The position numbers and the translations under genes are program-made. The notes beneath the pieces are model-generated. The model was not told the origin of the DNA, did no database searches, and saw only the letters and a program-made list of their open reading frames with translations. Source: Spartobacteria bacterium LR76 (GTDB taxonomy: Bacteria > Verrucomicrobiota > Verrucomicrobiia > Chthoniobacterales > Terrimicrobiaceae). From it: a stretch of 64,000 nucleotides of DNA. Below, one piece after another: positions 8,399 through 21,290 of the stretch (positions are counted from its first letter, which is position 1; each line of letters begins with the position of its first letter). The DNA lies in NCBI GenBank assembly GCA_003054655.1, contig QAYZ01000016.1, positions 1,364,001-1,428,000 of the forward strand, given 5' to 3'.

Positions 8399-11224
8399 GC
8401 GTCGAATCTTCTCCCGCGCCGACTGGCTCTGCGGACTGGGGGCATTCCTCGTCTCCCTGGCGGTGTACGTCTACACGGCGGCCCCCAATGTCACCTTGCT
8501 CGACTCCGGAGAGTTCCTGGTCGCGGCGGGGCATTTCGGCGTACCCCATCCCACCGGATACCCGCTCTGGACGCTGACCTCGTGGCTTTTCCAGCTCCTG
8601 CCTCTCGGCAACATGGCCTGGGAGGTCGCCGTGTGGAGCGGAGTCTGCACGGCGGGAGCAGTAGGCATCGCCGCGATGATGGGCAACAACATCCTGCGCT
8701 GGATGGGTTTCTTCGGCGAACCTCGCCAGCGGTGGGCCAACATCGTCATATCCTGCTCGTTCGCGCTCACTCTCGCCTTCAGCTTCTCCGTCTGGTCGCA
8801 GGCGGTAATCGCTGAGGTCTACGGGCTGCACGCCCTGATGACGGCGGTCTTCCTTCTGCTGCTCTACCGCTGGGTGCATGGGCCGCAGCGGGACAGCCTC
8901 ATGATCGGAGCCTTCTTTGTATTGGCTCTTTCTTTTGGCAATCACCATCTGACGCTGGTTCTTTCCCCTCTGCCGTTTCTCCTCATCCTTCTGCTGCGGC
9001 GCCGGGCGTTCTGGGACTGGTTGCTCGCCGCCATGGTGACTGCGCTTCTCGTCTATCTCGGGTTTGCCATTCTCTCCGGCGACGTCCTGGTGCTCAAAAC
9101 CGCCATTCGCCTGGCTTATTGTGTCGCGTTCGGCGGAGCCTTCCTGCTCTGGAAGCGACGGCTGCGCATCCGCATCAAGCTGATAGCCTTCCTTCCCTTC
9201 GCTGTGATCGCCGGGCTGCTTTCCTATGCGTACATGCCCCTGGCATCGTCCACGAACCCGCCGATGAACTGGAGCTACGCTCGAGAGCCTCAGGGATTTT
9301 TCTATTCCGTCAACCGTTCGCAATACCAGGGGCCGCTGACAGAACAGAGCATCAAGACGCTCGGCCGCTTCATGGGAACCTATCCCGGCGGACCATCGAA
9401 GCCCAGGGCGGCTGAGGGGGAGCGCAGCAAGCGGGAAGTGCTCGTGGAGTGGGCCGGTTTTTTCTGGCTGCAACTCAATCGTTCCTTCACGCCGTTCAGC
9501 ATCATCTTTTACTTTTGCTCCATCCTGGCGGCGCTCCGCCTGTCGCTGAATCGCCGCACCTGGATCTATCTGCTGCACATCGCCTTTGTGCTCGCCGCGT
9601 TCCTCCAGCCCATCCTGGACGGGGCCGTGATCGACGCTGCCGGGTGGTGGCTGCAAATGCCCTATCACACCTATACCAACCTCATCTTCGCGCTGCTGTG
9701 TGTGATGGGCGGCGGCTACCTGCTCGATGCCCTGACGCGAAAACGGGCGAAGCTCCTCTGGATCACCGCTCTCCTTCCGCTGATGCCACTCTACGGTTTC
9801 GTCGTGAATTTCTCCGAGGCCAGCCAGAGGAATCACTGGTTCGGCTGGATGTTTGGCTACGACATGCTGAAGGATCTGCCCAAGGGATCGATCGTCATCG
9901 GAGGTTCGGACCCGGGCCGCTTTGTCCCGACTTACATGATTTTCGGGGAAAGTCCGCAGCCAGCCGCGCTGAAGCGAGATCCAGGTTTTGACCGACGCGA
10001 CCTTTATATCATCACGCAGAACGCCCTCGGCGAATCCAACTATATGAAGTATCTGCGGGATCACTACACGACCGCACGACCGAAGCCAAAGAACGCCTTT
10101 GAAAAGTGGCTGGGCCGGGAAAACACCTACCCGCAAACGCCGATCATCCTCCCGTCGCCTGAGGAGTGCGATGTCATCACCAAGGAAACAGCGAAGGATG
10201 CCCCCGAGGAAAGCAAGGCGGACTACGCCTTCGAAGTGGGTGCGGTCCTGAAGTGGATCTGGGAGAAGAACAAGGACAAGCACGACTTCTTCATCGAGGA
10301 GAGCTTCCCCATCACGTGGACCTACGACTACGCCATCCCGCATGGCCTTGTGTACCAGCTAAGCAAGACCAAGCTGGATCGCATCCCGCCCGAGGCGGTC
10401 ACCAGGGATTTTGCCTTTTGGAAGGACTACAAAGCCAAGCTCCTCAACGATCCCGCGTACGCCAGCGACTACGACGCCCAGCGTTCCTTCTCCAAGCTGC
10501 GACAGACGATGGGAAACATCTACAAGTATCGCAAGATGAACGACGAGGCGATACGTGCGTATTTCGAAGCGCTTGAGCTTTGGCCGGAAAACATCGAGGT
10601 CATCGCCACGCTGACCCGTCTGTTGTGGGATAAGGGAGACTTTGACACCAGCATCCCGCTCTTCCAGAAGGCGCTGGAAAAAGACTACAATAATCTCCCG
10701 CTCTGGCGTCTCGCCATCATGGCGGAGGAACGCAAGAAGACGGAAGGCGAGATACAAGGCCTCAAGGACACCCTCTCACAACAACCCCGGAACCGCGAAA
10801 TCATCGACAAGCTGATCGAACTCTATTCCCGCGTCGGCGAATCAGAGAAAGCCGAGGCCATCGTAAAGAAGGGCACGAATGATCTCGCTGATGATCCCGC
10901 CATGCTTCGCATCGCAGTCACTTACTACGGCGTAAATGACAAGTGGCAGGACGCGCTCGCACCAGCGGAACGTTTGATCAAGGTCGAGCCGACCAATGCG
11001 CAGAACTGGCTCCTGCTTGCTCGGGTGTACTACTCGCTGAACAAGAAGAAGGAGTTCTACGAAACCGCACGCAAAGCCATCGAGATCGGCGGGGTGAGCA
11101 TGCGTGAGCAAATCCTCAACGACGACTTCTTCAAGTCATGGAGGGACGAGCCGGAGTTTCAAAACCTCGCCCAGCCCGGAGGGAACATCTCGCCGGGCGG
11201 CGGAGTTCCCCCGAGCAGCAAGGA

Positions 11225-14043
<2,819 letters not shown>

Positions 14044-14047
<4 letters not shown>

Positions 14048-14424
14048 TTCGCGATCAGCTCACGATAAGCAGCAGCGTCGAGAAGCGCGTCGAGTTCGGA
14101 CGGGTTGGCGAGCTTGATCTTGAAGATCCATCCCTCGCCATGCGGGTCGGTGTTGAGGAGAGCCGGATTGTCGACGATGGCGGGATTGATTTCCACGATC
14201 TCGCCGGAAACCGGAGTGTAAATATCGCTGGCCGCCTTGACGGATTCCACCACAGCCGCAGCCGCCTTCACGCCAAAGGTCTCACCGACCTTCGGAGGCT
14301 CGGCAAAGACGATGTCGGTCAGCTCTTCCTGCGCATGATCCGTGATTCCCACCGTGCCGATGTCTCCTTCGACTCGGATCCATTCGTGGCTTTCGGCATA
14401 TTTCAAATCATCGGGAACATTCAT
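14044..14424 (-). CDS. gcvH: Glycine cleavage system H protein
   Basis: A 126-residue lipoyl carrier. The lipoylation site is visible as [10 protein letters not shown] with K63 the modified lysine. [10 protein letters not shown] near the N-terminus and [14 protein letters not shown] are family signatures. Length is normal. It shuttles the aminomethyl group from GcvP to GcvT. Both ends overlap neighbours by four bases (gcvT stop and gcvP start), so the three proteins should be made in step. Confidence 0.97.
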
Positions 14425-15488
14425 GGTTTGGGCTGGTAAAATGGTTTCTTCACTACGACGGCGCTGTAAGCTTTTCCGCGAACTTCAATTTCAAGTTCCT
14501 GCCCGATCTTGGCAAGCTCGATTGGCAGGTACGCGAGGGCGATTCCCTTCTGGAGACTGGGCGAAAGTGCGCCGCTGGTCGTCTCGGCCACCTTTTTGCC
14601 GAAGGCGAGCACCGGATAGTGGGAACGAATCGGCGGACACTTGCCGATCACCTCAATGGCGGAGAGGCGCTGCGTTAGTCCCTTGGACTTCTGCTCGAGC
14701 AGACGTTCGCGCCCGATGAAGTCTCCCTTGAGGACATCCACGAAGAAGCCGAGACCAGCCTCCAGCGGCGTGTGCTCCGGCGAAAGGTCGGAGCCATTGA
14801 GCGGATAGCACATTTCCAGACGCAGGGTATCTCGCGCTCCGAGGCCCGCGGGAACAGCTCCGGCAGCGAGCACCTTGTCCCAATACTCGGCGGCCTTGGC
14901 TGCGGGAACCACGATCTCAAATCCCACCTCACCCGTGTAGCCCGTGATCACGGCGTAAATGTCGCCATGCACCACAATGCGGTTGCGCTGCTCGGGAAGG
15001 GGCTGGCCGAAAAGAGCCTCGTAGACCGCTCCGGACTTCGGTCCCTGGACAGCCAGAGCGGCGTAGTCGTCGCTCTTGTTGGCAAACTCGATGCCCGGCG
15101 CGAGATGCTTGCGCATCCAGGCCTCGTCCTCGTCGATCTTGGCCGCGTTGACGATGATGAGGAAACTCTCCTCGCCCATGCGATAGACGATCAGGTCGTC
15201 GATCACCCCGCCCTGCTCGTTGAGCATGAGCGAATATTGCGCCCGCCCGATCTCAAGCGCCGCCACCTTGTTGGTCAGCAGTCCGTCGAGCCAGGCGACG
15301 CAACCCGCCCCCGAGACGAAAAACTCGCCCATGTGGGAGATGTCGAAAACTCCGCAAGCGGTTCGCACCGTGGAATGTTCCTGGAGGATTCCGGTGTATT
15401 GAACCGGCATCTCCCAACCGGCAAAGTCCACCATCCGGCCGCCTGCGGCGAGATGGCTATCGTATAATGGGGTGCGGCGTGCGCTCAC
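14421..15488 (-). CDS. gcvT: Glycine cleavage system aminomethyltransferase (T protein)
   Basis: A 355-residue tetrahydrofolate-dependent aminomethyltransferase. N-terminal [20 protein letters not shown] and FDISHMGEF are the usual GcvT signatures. The folate-binding [12 protein letters not shown] and the aspartate-containing DLIVYRM region are intact, followed by the C-terminal barrel domain. It releases ammonia and forms 5,10-methylene-THF. The ATG overlaps the speA stop by four bases and its own stop overlaps gcvH. Confidence 0.97.
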   Translation of the reverse strand: MSARRTPLYDSHLAAGGRMVDFAGWEMPVQYTGILQEHSTVRTACGVFDISHMGEFFVSGAGCVAWLDGLLTNKVAALEIGRAQYSLMLNEQGGVIDDLIVYRMGEESFLIIVNAAKIDEDEAWMRKHLAPGIEFANKSDDYAALAVQGPKSGAVYEALFGQPLPEQRNRIVVHGDIYAVITGYTGEVGFEIVVPAAKAAEYWDKVLAAGAVPAGLGARDTLRLEMCYPLNGSDLSPEHTPLEAGLGFFVDVLKGDFIGRERLLEQKSKGLTQRLSAIEVIGKCPPIRSHYPVLAFGKKVAETTSGALSPSLQKGIALAYLPIELAKIGQELEIEVRGKAYSAVVVKKPFYQPKP

Positions 15489-17410
15489 TTGGTGTTCTGG
15501 TCGTCGAAATTCAGGTAGGTGTAGGTATTCAAACTCTTTTCGTAGTCGTCGAGAAGCTTCATCGCTTCGTTCGGCTTGAGCCGGTCACTCTTGATGGCGG
15601 CGTCGACCTGGGCCTTGATGCGGCGAGCCAGTTCGTTGGTGTCCCACTGCGTGAGGGTCAACACCTGCCCGATCGTGCTGCCGGGAAGCACCTCCTCGAC
15701 ATAGTAGCCTGCGTCCTCATCCTCATCGAGATAGATATGCATCTCGTTGACGCGGCCAAAGAGGTTGTGCATGTCGCCCATGATGTCCTGGTAGGCACCC
15801 ACGAGGAAGAAGCCCATATAATAGGGCTCGCCGGGAACCCAGCGATGAACCGGCAGGGTTTCCTTCACGTCCTGGAGATCGACGAATTTGCTCACCTTGC
15901 CATCCGAGTCGCAGGTGATGTCGACCATTGTGGCGTTGCGATCAGGAAGTTCGTTGAGCCGTGAAATCGGCATCACCGGGAAAAGCTGGCCTAGCGCCCA
16001 GTGGTCGAGCAGCGACTGGAAGACGCTGAAGTTGCAGAGGAACTGGTCGCCAAGCGCCACCTCCATTTCCTTCACTTCCTCGGGGATGTAACGCATCCCA
16101 CGGAACATCGCGACGACCTCCTCGGCGATCTGCCAGTAGACTGTCTCGATGCGGGCCTTGGCCCGGAGGTCGAGCATGCCGAGATCAAACATGGACTGCG
16201 CCCGCTCGCGGATTTCCTGCGCATCGTGGAGGCTCTCCAGGCGGTTCTTTTTCCCGATATTCTCGGAGAGTTCGATGATGTCCTGGACCAGCGGCGGGTC
16301 GCCGACCTCGGCGGTCACCGTATCGGTGCTGATGGAGTTTTTCTCGATCGAGCCAAAGGTCTCAACGATCAGCACCGAGTGGTGCGCGACGATGGCGCGT
16401 CCGCTCTCGCTCACGATAGTGGGATGCGCGACGTGCTCGGCATTGCACACCTCCATGACACTGTAAACAATGTCGCGGGCGTATTCGTTCAGCGAGTAGT
16501 TGGTCGAGCTGTCGAAAGTCGTGCGCGAGCCGTCATAGTCCACGCCCAAGCCGCCGCCAACATCGAGGTACTCGATCTGGTGGCCCATCTTGGAGAGCTT
16601 GGCGTAAAAGCGAGAGGCTTCCTTCACCGCACGCTTGATCGTGCCGATGTCGGGCACCTGGGAGCCGACGTGGAAGTGGACAAGTTTGAGAGCCTGGGAA
16701 AGCCCGTTCTCGGCCAGCATGTCGCTGGCGCGCACGAGGTCGGCGGTCGACAGGCCGAACTTGGCATTCTCGCCGCCGCTGGTCGCCCATTTGCCCGCGC
16801 CCTTGGAGAGCAGGCGCACTCGCAGGCCGATCATCGGCTCGACATTCATCTCGGCAGCGACCTTGAGGATGTGCTTCAGTTCCTCGAGCTTCTCAACCAC
16901 GAGAATGACGATCTTGCCCAGCTTGCGGGCGACGAGGGCGTTGCGGATGAAAGACGTGTCCTTGTAGCCGTTGCAGATGATGAGGCTCTCCGGGTCGCTG
17001 TGCAGCGCCATGGCGGCAATGAGTTCCGGCTTGCTGCCGGCCTCGATGCCGAAATGCCATGGCTTGCCCGCGTCCAGGATCTCCTCCACCACTTCGCGAA
17101 GCTGGTTCACCTTGATGGGAAATACGCCGCGGTAGACATTCTGGTAACCGGATTCCGCAATGGCGTCGGCAAAGGCGCGGTTGATCGTCTCGACCCGGTC
17201 GCGCAGGAGATCGTGGAAACGGACGGTCAGCGGGAAACTCAGGTTCCGAGCTTTGGCTTCGCGGATGATTTCGGTGAGATCGACTTTCTGGTCGCTCGAT
17301 CCATTCGGCATCACGGTGACGTCGCCGCGTTTATTAACGGTAAAGTACCCTCCGCCCCAACGATCCACGTTGTAGAGAGCAATGGCGTCTTCTCGACCAA
17401 AATCAGACAT
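15485..17410 (-). CDS. speA: Biosynthetic arginine decarboxylase (SpeA)
   Basis: A PLP-dependent group IV decarboxylase of 641 residues from the ATG at 17410. A TTG 39 bases upstream would give 654 residues, but the conserved sequence begins only at SDFGREDAIALYNVDRWGGGYF. The PLP lysine is in GVFPIKVNQ, glycine-rich binding is in LDVGGGLGVDYDG, and GNGYKDTSFI-like text (ICNGYKDTSFI) marks the substrate side. It converts arginine to agmatine for polyamine synthesis. It is the first gene of an operon with gcvT, gcvH and gcvP. Polyamine uptake genes (potC-potD-potB) lie at 42.5-45.4 kb. Confidence 0.95.
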   Translation of the reverse strand: MSDFGREDAIALYNVDRWGGGYFTVNKRGDVTVMPNGSSDQKVDLTEIIREAKARNLSFPLTVRFHDLLRDRVETINRAFADAIAESGYQNVYRGVFPIKVNQLREVVEEILDAGKPWHFGIEAGSKPELIAAMALHSDPESLIICNGYKDTSFIRNALVARKLGKIVILVVEKLEELKHILKVAAEMNVEPMIGLRVRLLSKGAGKWATSGGENAKFGLSTADLVRASDMLAENGLSQALKLVHFHVGSQVPDIGTIKRAVKEASRFYAKLSKMGHQIEYLDVGGGLGVDYDGSRTTFDSSTNYSLNEYARDIVYSVMEVCNAEHVAHPTIVSESGRAIVAHHSVLIVETFGSIEKNSISTDTVTAEVGDPPLVQDIIELSENIGKKNRLESLHDAQEIRERAQSMFDLGMLDLRAKARIETVYWQIAEEVVAMFRGMRYIPEEVKEMEVALGDQFLCNFSVFQSLLDHWALGQLFPVMPISRLNELPDRNATMVDITCDSDGKVSKFVDLQDVKETLPVHRWVPGEPYYMGFFLVGAYQDIMGDMHNLFGRVNEMHIYLDEDEDAGYYVEEVLPGSTIGQVLTLTQWDTNELARRIKAQVDAAIKSDRLKPNEAMKLLDDYEKSLNTYTYLNFDDQNTK

Positions 17411-17524
17411 GGTCGGGCGCACATAACAGGCTCCGGGCCTACATTTCAATGCATCTTATCGGCTCGCCTCTCGATTTTTTTCCTTTAGGCCAAATCTGGT
17501 ACAAAATCTGCGTCTAGGGAGGGG

Positions 17525-17599
17525 ATGAAAATCGCTGTATCGAAGCTTGTTTTGAGGGGCAGGCGGCAGAAAATGCCTCTTGGTTCGCCCCTGATCTAG
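17525..17599 (+). CDS. Possible 24-codon leader ORF abutting the CorC-like gene
   Basis: An ATG at 17525 stands directly behind the strong purine stretch agggagggg. It opens a 24-codon frame (MKIAVSKLVLRGRRQK...) that ends in TAG at 17597-17599. The next base starts the ATG of the CorC-like gene, in the same frame. The CorC-like gene itself has no recognisable ribosome site, since the bases before it are gatctag. Ribosomes terminating on this short frame could therefore reinitiate. Whether it is translated cannot be told from sequence. Confidence 0.3.
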   Translation: MKIAVSKLVLRGRRQKMPLGSPLI

Positions 17600-18910
17600 A
17601 TGACCTTACTCACTCTCGGCTGGCAGTTGCTGGTCATCCTCCTCCTCGTATTCGCCAATGGCTTTTTCGTGGCGGCGGAGTTTGCCATCGTCAAGATCCG
17701 GGCCAGTCAGCTCAAGCCGATGCTCCGAGGGGGCGACTGGCGGGTGCCCATGGCGCTGAAAGCCGTCAACAATCTCGACGCCTGCCTCTCTGCCACCCAG
17801 CTCGGCATCACACTTTCCAGTCTCGGCCTCGGCTGGCTGGGCGAACCCTTCCTCGCGCATTGGCTCACGCCGATTTTTCACTGGCTCGGCATTCCAGCCA
17901 GCTTTCACCACACGCTCGCCTTCACGCTGGCGTTTGCGACGATCACGTTCCTGCATATCGTCCTGGGCGAACTCGCTCCCAAGTCGCTCGCCATCCAGCG
18001 TCCGCGCGAGGTGTCGCTCGGCGTGGCCGCGCCGCTGCTGGTCTTTCACTATATATTCTACCCGTTCATCTATGTCCTGAACGGGACGGCCAACACCTTC
18101 CTGCGCTGGGCCGGGCTTCAACCGGCGTCCGAGGGAGAGCATGGTTTCTCCGCCGACGAACTGGAATACGTCCTGAGCCACTCCCGCCACGTCCATCGGT
18201 CGGATGCCCTGATCAACAAGATCATGGTGCGTTCCCTGCGCCTCCGCGATGTGACCGCCCAGCAGGTCATGCTACCGCGTGACCAAGTCATCGCTCTGTG
18301 GGCCGACAAGCCCATGGAGGAAAACCTGCGCATCGCCCAAGCCAGCGGTCATAGTCGCTATCCGGTCTGCCAGGGCAGCGTTGATGACGTGCTGGGGATG
18401 GTCCTGGTGAAGGAATGGCTCTGGCAGATCCAGGCCCTAGGCTCCGAGGCCTCCTTCCAGCCCCTGATCCGCCCGGTGCTAACCTTCACCCCTCGCACCC
18501 CACTGCCCACGTTGCTCGAGCTTTTCCGAAGCTCCCGCAGCCACCTTGCCGTCGTGCTCGATGCGGATGAGAAAATGGCAGGCATCATCACCTTTGAGGA
18601 CGCGCTGGAGGAAATCGTCGGTGAAATCCGCGATGAACTCGATATCGAGCGCGGTCCCATCTACGAGCAGACCGAGAACTCGATCCTCGTCGACGGCAGC
18701 CTGTCCATGCGCGAACTCCGCGCCGAAACCGGCTGGAACTTTGAATACCAGCCCCGGGAGACCGTCGAGACCTGGATCAAACGGCAGTTTCCCGACTCGA
18801 TCAGCCGGGACGCCGAACTGGAACTCGAGGAGTTTCGTATCGAAATCGTTGTCGCCCAAGCCAGCGGCATCCGCCGCGTCCGCATCACGCGCGTCAGCGA
18901 GCAGGATTAA
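17600..18910 (+). CDS. HlyC/CorC (CNNM) family membrane protein with CBS pair
   Basis: A 436-residue protein in the usual three-domain order. A CNNM transmembrane domain (about residues 1-190) starts LLVILLLVFANGFFVAAEFAIVKIR and contains the conserved LDACLSATQLGITLSSLGLGWLGEP. It is followed by two CBS domains (about 210-335, with RSHLAVVLD and GIITFEDALEEIVGEI) and a CorC/HlyC C-terminal domain (about 350-436). The family is linked to magnesium or other cation export; the older hemolysin label is not supported by function. The ATG follows a stop codon directly and lacks a clear ribosome site. The NADAR gene starts 3 bases after its stop. Confidence 0.92.
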   Translation: MTLLTLGWQLLVILLLVFANGFFVAAEFAIVKIRASQLKPMLRGGDWRVPMALKAVNNLDACLSATQLGITLSSLGLGWLGEPFLAHWLTPIFHWLGIPASFHHTLAFTLAFATITFLHIVLGELAPKSLAIQRPREVSLGVAAPLLVFHYIFYPFIYVLNGTANTFLRWAGLQPASEGEHGFSADELEYVLSHSRHVHRSDALINKIMVRSLRLRDVTAQQVMLPRDQVIALWADKPMEENLRIAQASGHSRYPVCQGSVDDVLGMVLVKEWLWQIQALGSEASFQPLIRPVLTFTPRTPLPTLLELFRSSRSHLAVVLDADEKMAGIITFEDALEEIVGEIRDELDIERGPIYEQTENSILVDGSLSMRELRAETGWNFEYQPRETVETWIKRQFPDSISRDAELELEEFRIEIVVAQASGIRRVRITRVSEQD

Positions 18911-18913
18911 ATC

Positions 18914-19366
18914 ATGGAAGCCGCCACCGTCTGTTTCTACAAGCCGAACGAAGCGTTTGGACTCCTGACCAACTTTGCCCGACTCCCGATCGAGGTGGAT
19001 GGAAAGGTCTGGCCGACAACCGAACACTATTTCCAGGCGCAGAAGTTCCACGATGAGGCCTACCGGGAACGCATCCGCACCGCGGAAACGCCTCGAGAAG
19101 CCGCCGACCTCGGCCGCAGTCGGAATGTCCCGCTCCGCCCTGACTGGGAGGCGATCAAAGACGATGTCATGCGCCGCGCCATCGCAGAAAAGGTCCGGCA
19201 GCATCAGGCCGTTCAGGATGTCCTTCTCTCCACGGGAGACAGTCTGCTCGTCGAGCACACGCCCCGGGATAGCTACTGGGGCGATGGCGGCGACGGCAGC
19301 GGAAAGAACATGCTGGGCAAGATCCTGATGGAAGTTCGCCGCAAACTGCGATCAGGCGAGTTGTAA
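18914..19366 (+). CDS. NADAR family protein (YbiA-like N-glycosidase)
   Basis: A 150-residue protein whose sequence matches the NADAR/YbiA family: FGLLTNFARLPIEVDGKVWPTTEHYFQAQKF at the N-terminal half, ADLGRSR in the middle and DSYWGDGGDGSGKNMLGKILM at the C-terminus. Characterised members hydrolyse the N-glycosidic bond of unstable riboflavin-pathway intermediates, and others act on ADP-ribose-type nucleotides. The acidic and histidine residues of the active-site region (TEHYF, W-GDG) are present. It sits 3 bases behind the CorC-like gene and is probably co-transcribed, but no functional link is evident. A 616-base gap without clear genes follows. Confidence 0.88.
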   Translation: MEAATVCFYKPNEAFGLLTNFARLPIEVDGKVWPTTEHYFQAQKFHDEAYRERIRTAETPREAADLGRSRNVPLRPDWEAIKDDVMRRAIAEKVRQHQAVQDVLLSTGDSLLVEHTPRDSYWGDGGDGSGKNMLGKILMEVRRKLRSGEL

Positions 19367-19982
19367 TCGAGACCAAGTCGTCTGGCATAGCCGGGAAACA
19401 GGTTACTTAAGGGCTGGAGACCAACAGCGTCTCCCCGTAGCCCATCGTCGATAACAACCGAAGCCGCGCTGGAAGAAAGCCGTTCCCTCCTTCGCCGCCG
19501 CATAGCCCCCACGCCTCCGGGTCCTCTCCGGCTCCCCTCAAGCAAACCCGAGTGCTCGCTTTATTGAACGCTTATATGCGAACGCGCCTTAATGCGTTTT
19601 TAATAGAAAGGTGTTTCAACCGAGATTCCTTCGTTCGCTCGAGGGCGAATGCGCTTTTCGGCACGACTCGATATTTGACGATTTTACATGCTGCATATGT
19701 GCAAAAATGCAGACGGGTATGTCTGCGTATACGCAGACGAGAATATTTAAATTCCGATGGTAGAAATTCACGCAAGTCGTTCAATAAGAACGCGAAAGAA
19801 AATAGCGCCAGCCACATTCGGGCCTGTATATCGAAGCCAATGTACCCGATAGATGAGCGCGTGGCCCCGGAGAGAAGGAAATCAATGCCACTCATAGGCT
19901 TTTCCAGCGAAGTGACATCACTCAGAGGGATGCCACCGCCAACCCGACTGAATTCGTGAGGAACAGAAATACGAGACCGGCT
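19367..19982. other. Long gap with AT-richer composition and structured repeats; no convincing gene
   Basis: This 616-base stretch between the NADAR gene and the NmrA-like gene differs from its surroundings. From about 19550 to 19950 it is visibly richer in A and T than the flanking genes. Open frames on both strands (19552-19959 plus, 19572-19895 minus) have unbalanced compositions full of Arg, Ser, Lys and Asn and resemble no family I know. It contains the perfect 18-base palindrome at 19721-19738 and a third copy of one arm. It could be a decayed acquired segment or an untranslated RNA. I do not call a protein here. Confidence 0.5.
19709..19738. repeat. Three-copy complementary hexamer: mutually exclusive hairpins and an 18-base palindrome
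   Basis: GCAGAC (19709-19714), GTCTGC (19721-19726) and GCAGAC (19733-19738) are spaced by 6 bases each. The middle copy can pair with either neighbour. The right half extends to the perfect palindrome GTCTGCGTATACGCAGAC (19721-19738). Such an arrangement can be a protein-binding dyad or a switch between two hairpins. Confidence 0.6.
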
Positions 19983-20732
19983 CTAGAACCGCCGGTTGTC
20001 CAACCAGTTCTGATAGCGGATCGACCCCAAAATGGCGGCACCTTGAGGAACCAGACTCGCATCATCGATGGACGCTCCGAAGTAGGTCGCCGCCGGATCA
20101 ATCTCGATCTCATGACCCCCACCCGCCACCGTCAAATAGCGGCCAACGAATTTATCGAGCCGGATCTTCTCGGGTCCGCCGAGTTCCACGATTTCGCGCC
20201 GAGGCGCAGCGGAAACCACTCTGGCCAGGCAATCCGCCACATCATCTGCCGCCACGGGCTGCATCGTCGCGGCAGGCAGACGACACCTGCCGTCGACCAT
20301 CGAAAACTGGGCAATCCCGGGAGCGAATTCGAAGAATTGAGTGGCACGCACAATGGTAAAGGGAACGCCTGCTGCTTGGATGAGATTTTCTTGAGCCACC
20401 TTGGCTCGCAGGTATCCCGAATCCGGCACCCGGTCACTTCCCACGACGGAGAGCGCCACGTGATGTTTCACGCCCGCAGCAGTCTCTACCCTGAGCAGAT
20501 TGGTCGATGTCGCCTGGAAGAACTCAAGGACCGCCTGATCCTCAAAGGAAGGCGAGTTCAGCACATCGACAACGGCTTCGATGCCTTGGATCGCTTCCTC
20601 AAGCCCCTCCCCTGTCACCAGATCGACGCCAGAGGATCGCGATGCGGACACGATCTGGTGTCCTGATTTTTCGAGAAGGGCAGCCAGTTTCTTTCCGATC
20701 AGCCCGTTTCCGCCTGCAATGAGGATTTTCAT
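19983..20732 (-). CDS. NmrA/atypical SDR family NAD(P)-binding protein
   Basis: A 249-residue Rossmann-fold protein starting MKILIAGGNGLIGKKLAALL (glycine motif GGNGLIG at residues 7-13). VDVLNSPSFED and HVALSVVGSDRVP follow the pattern of NmrA-like or NAD(P)H-binding atypical SDRs, with SGYLRAKVAQE in place of the classical YxxxK. It is probably a reductase or redox sensor acting on an unidentified substrate. The start at 20732 has the ribosome site aggaaa; the frame is open a further 30 codons upstream but that covers the end of the preceding gene. It lies 13 bases after the AhpD-like gene and is likely co-transcribed with it. A MocR regulator is transcribed divergently. Confidence 0.85.
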   Translation of the reverse strand: MKILIAGGNGLIGKKLAALLEKSGHQIVSASRSSGVDLVTGEGLEEAIQGIEAVVDVLNSPSFEDQAVLEFFQATSTNLLRVETAAGVKHHVALSVVGSDRVPDSGYLRAKVAQENLIQAAGVPFTIVRATQFFEFAPGIAQFSMVDGRCRLPAATMQPVAADDVADCLARVVSAAPRREIVELGGPEKIRLDKFVGRYLTVAGGGHEIEIDPAATYFGASIDDASLVPQGAAILGSIRYQNWLDNRRF

Positions 20733-20745
20733 ATTCGTTTCCTGG

Positions 20746-21213
20746 TTAGTGGGTGGCATTGCCGGAAAAGCTCTTGAGAGCCGGAGGGACGTGGAAGGCG
20801 ATGGAAAAACGGTTCCATCCATTGATCGCCACGACGGCGAGGTGGAGATTCACCAGTTCCTCTTCGGTGAAGTGCTGGAGCGCGCGTTCGTAGACGGCAT
20901 CCGAGGGACCGCCCTCTGAGATTCGAGTCACGGCCTCAGTCCATTCCAATGCCGCCTGTTCGCGATCACTGAAAAGCGGCGTTTCCCTCCAGACGGAGAG
21001 CAAATGAAGCCGGGTGGGATTTTCCCCATCCGTGATGGCCTCCTCCACGTGCATGTCGATGCAGAAGGCGCATCCATTGATCTGGGAAGCCCGCAGGAAG
21101 ACGAGATGCAGCAGACGAGGCTCGAGGCCGCATTGTTGAATGAACTGGGAGACGCCCCACATCGCCTTTACCGCGCCGGGCCCGTGTTTTCTGTAATTGA
21201 GTCGGGTATTCAT
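20746..21213 (-). CDS. Carboxymuconolactone decarboxylase/AhpD-like family protein
   Basis: A 155-residue all-helical protein with the AhpD-type redox centre GCAFCIDMH (two cysteines two residues apart, then a histidine). ETPLFSDREQAALEWTEAVT is the usual second half of the family. Members act as alkylhydroperoxidase partners, and many in this subgroup (YcdI/MSMEG-like) are of unknown function. It is the first gene of a two-gene minus operon with the NmrA-like gene. A MocR regulator starts 77 bases away on the other strand, so both are likely controlled from the shared intergenic region. Confidence 0.88.
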   Translation of the reverse strand: MNTRLNYRKHGPGAVKAMWGVSQFIQQCGLEPRLLHLVFLRASQINGCAFCIDMHVEEAITDGENPTRLHLLSVWRETPLFSDREQAALEWTEAVTRISEGGPSDAVYERALQHFTEEELVNLHLAVVAINGWNRFSIAFHVPPALKSFSGNATH

Positions 21214-21220
21214 AGTTGCT

Positions 21221-21286
21221 GGTCCGACTCTCCGCGAATATTGGTCTCTCCGTAAGATCCAGTTTCCACTTATGAACTAGACCACT
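21221..21286. promoter_or_regulatory. Candidate MocR operator region between divergent genes
   Basis: The 77-base divergent gap holds GGTCcgaCTCTCCG (21221-21234) and TTGGTCTCTCCG (21241-21252) as approximate direct repeats. TAGACCACT (21278-21286) is the complement of AGTGGTCTA. Repeated GGTC/TGGTCT half-sites of this sort are known for PdxR-type MocR regulators. Assignment is by resemblance only. Confidence 0.4.
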
Positions 21287-21290
21287 ATCC

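Noticed and set aside
8268-10343. Long open frame (691 codons) on the minus strand opposite the DUF2723 gene
   Set aside because: Shadow of a strong coding region; it starts inside two well-supported plus-strand genes and has a composition dominated by Arg, Asp and Gly.
16001-17488. 495-codon plus-strand frame opposite speA
   Set aside because: Antisense shadow; speA is complete with its PLP motifs.
17411-17599. Possible glycine riboswitch ahead of the speA-gcv operon
   Set aside because: No tandem aptamer-like architecture or conserved core was recognisable in the 189-base gap.
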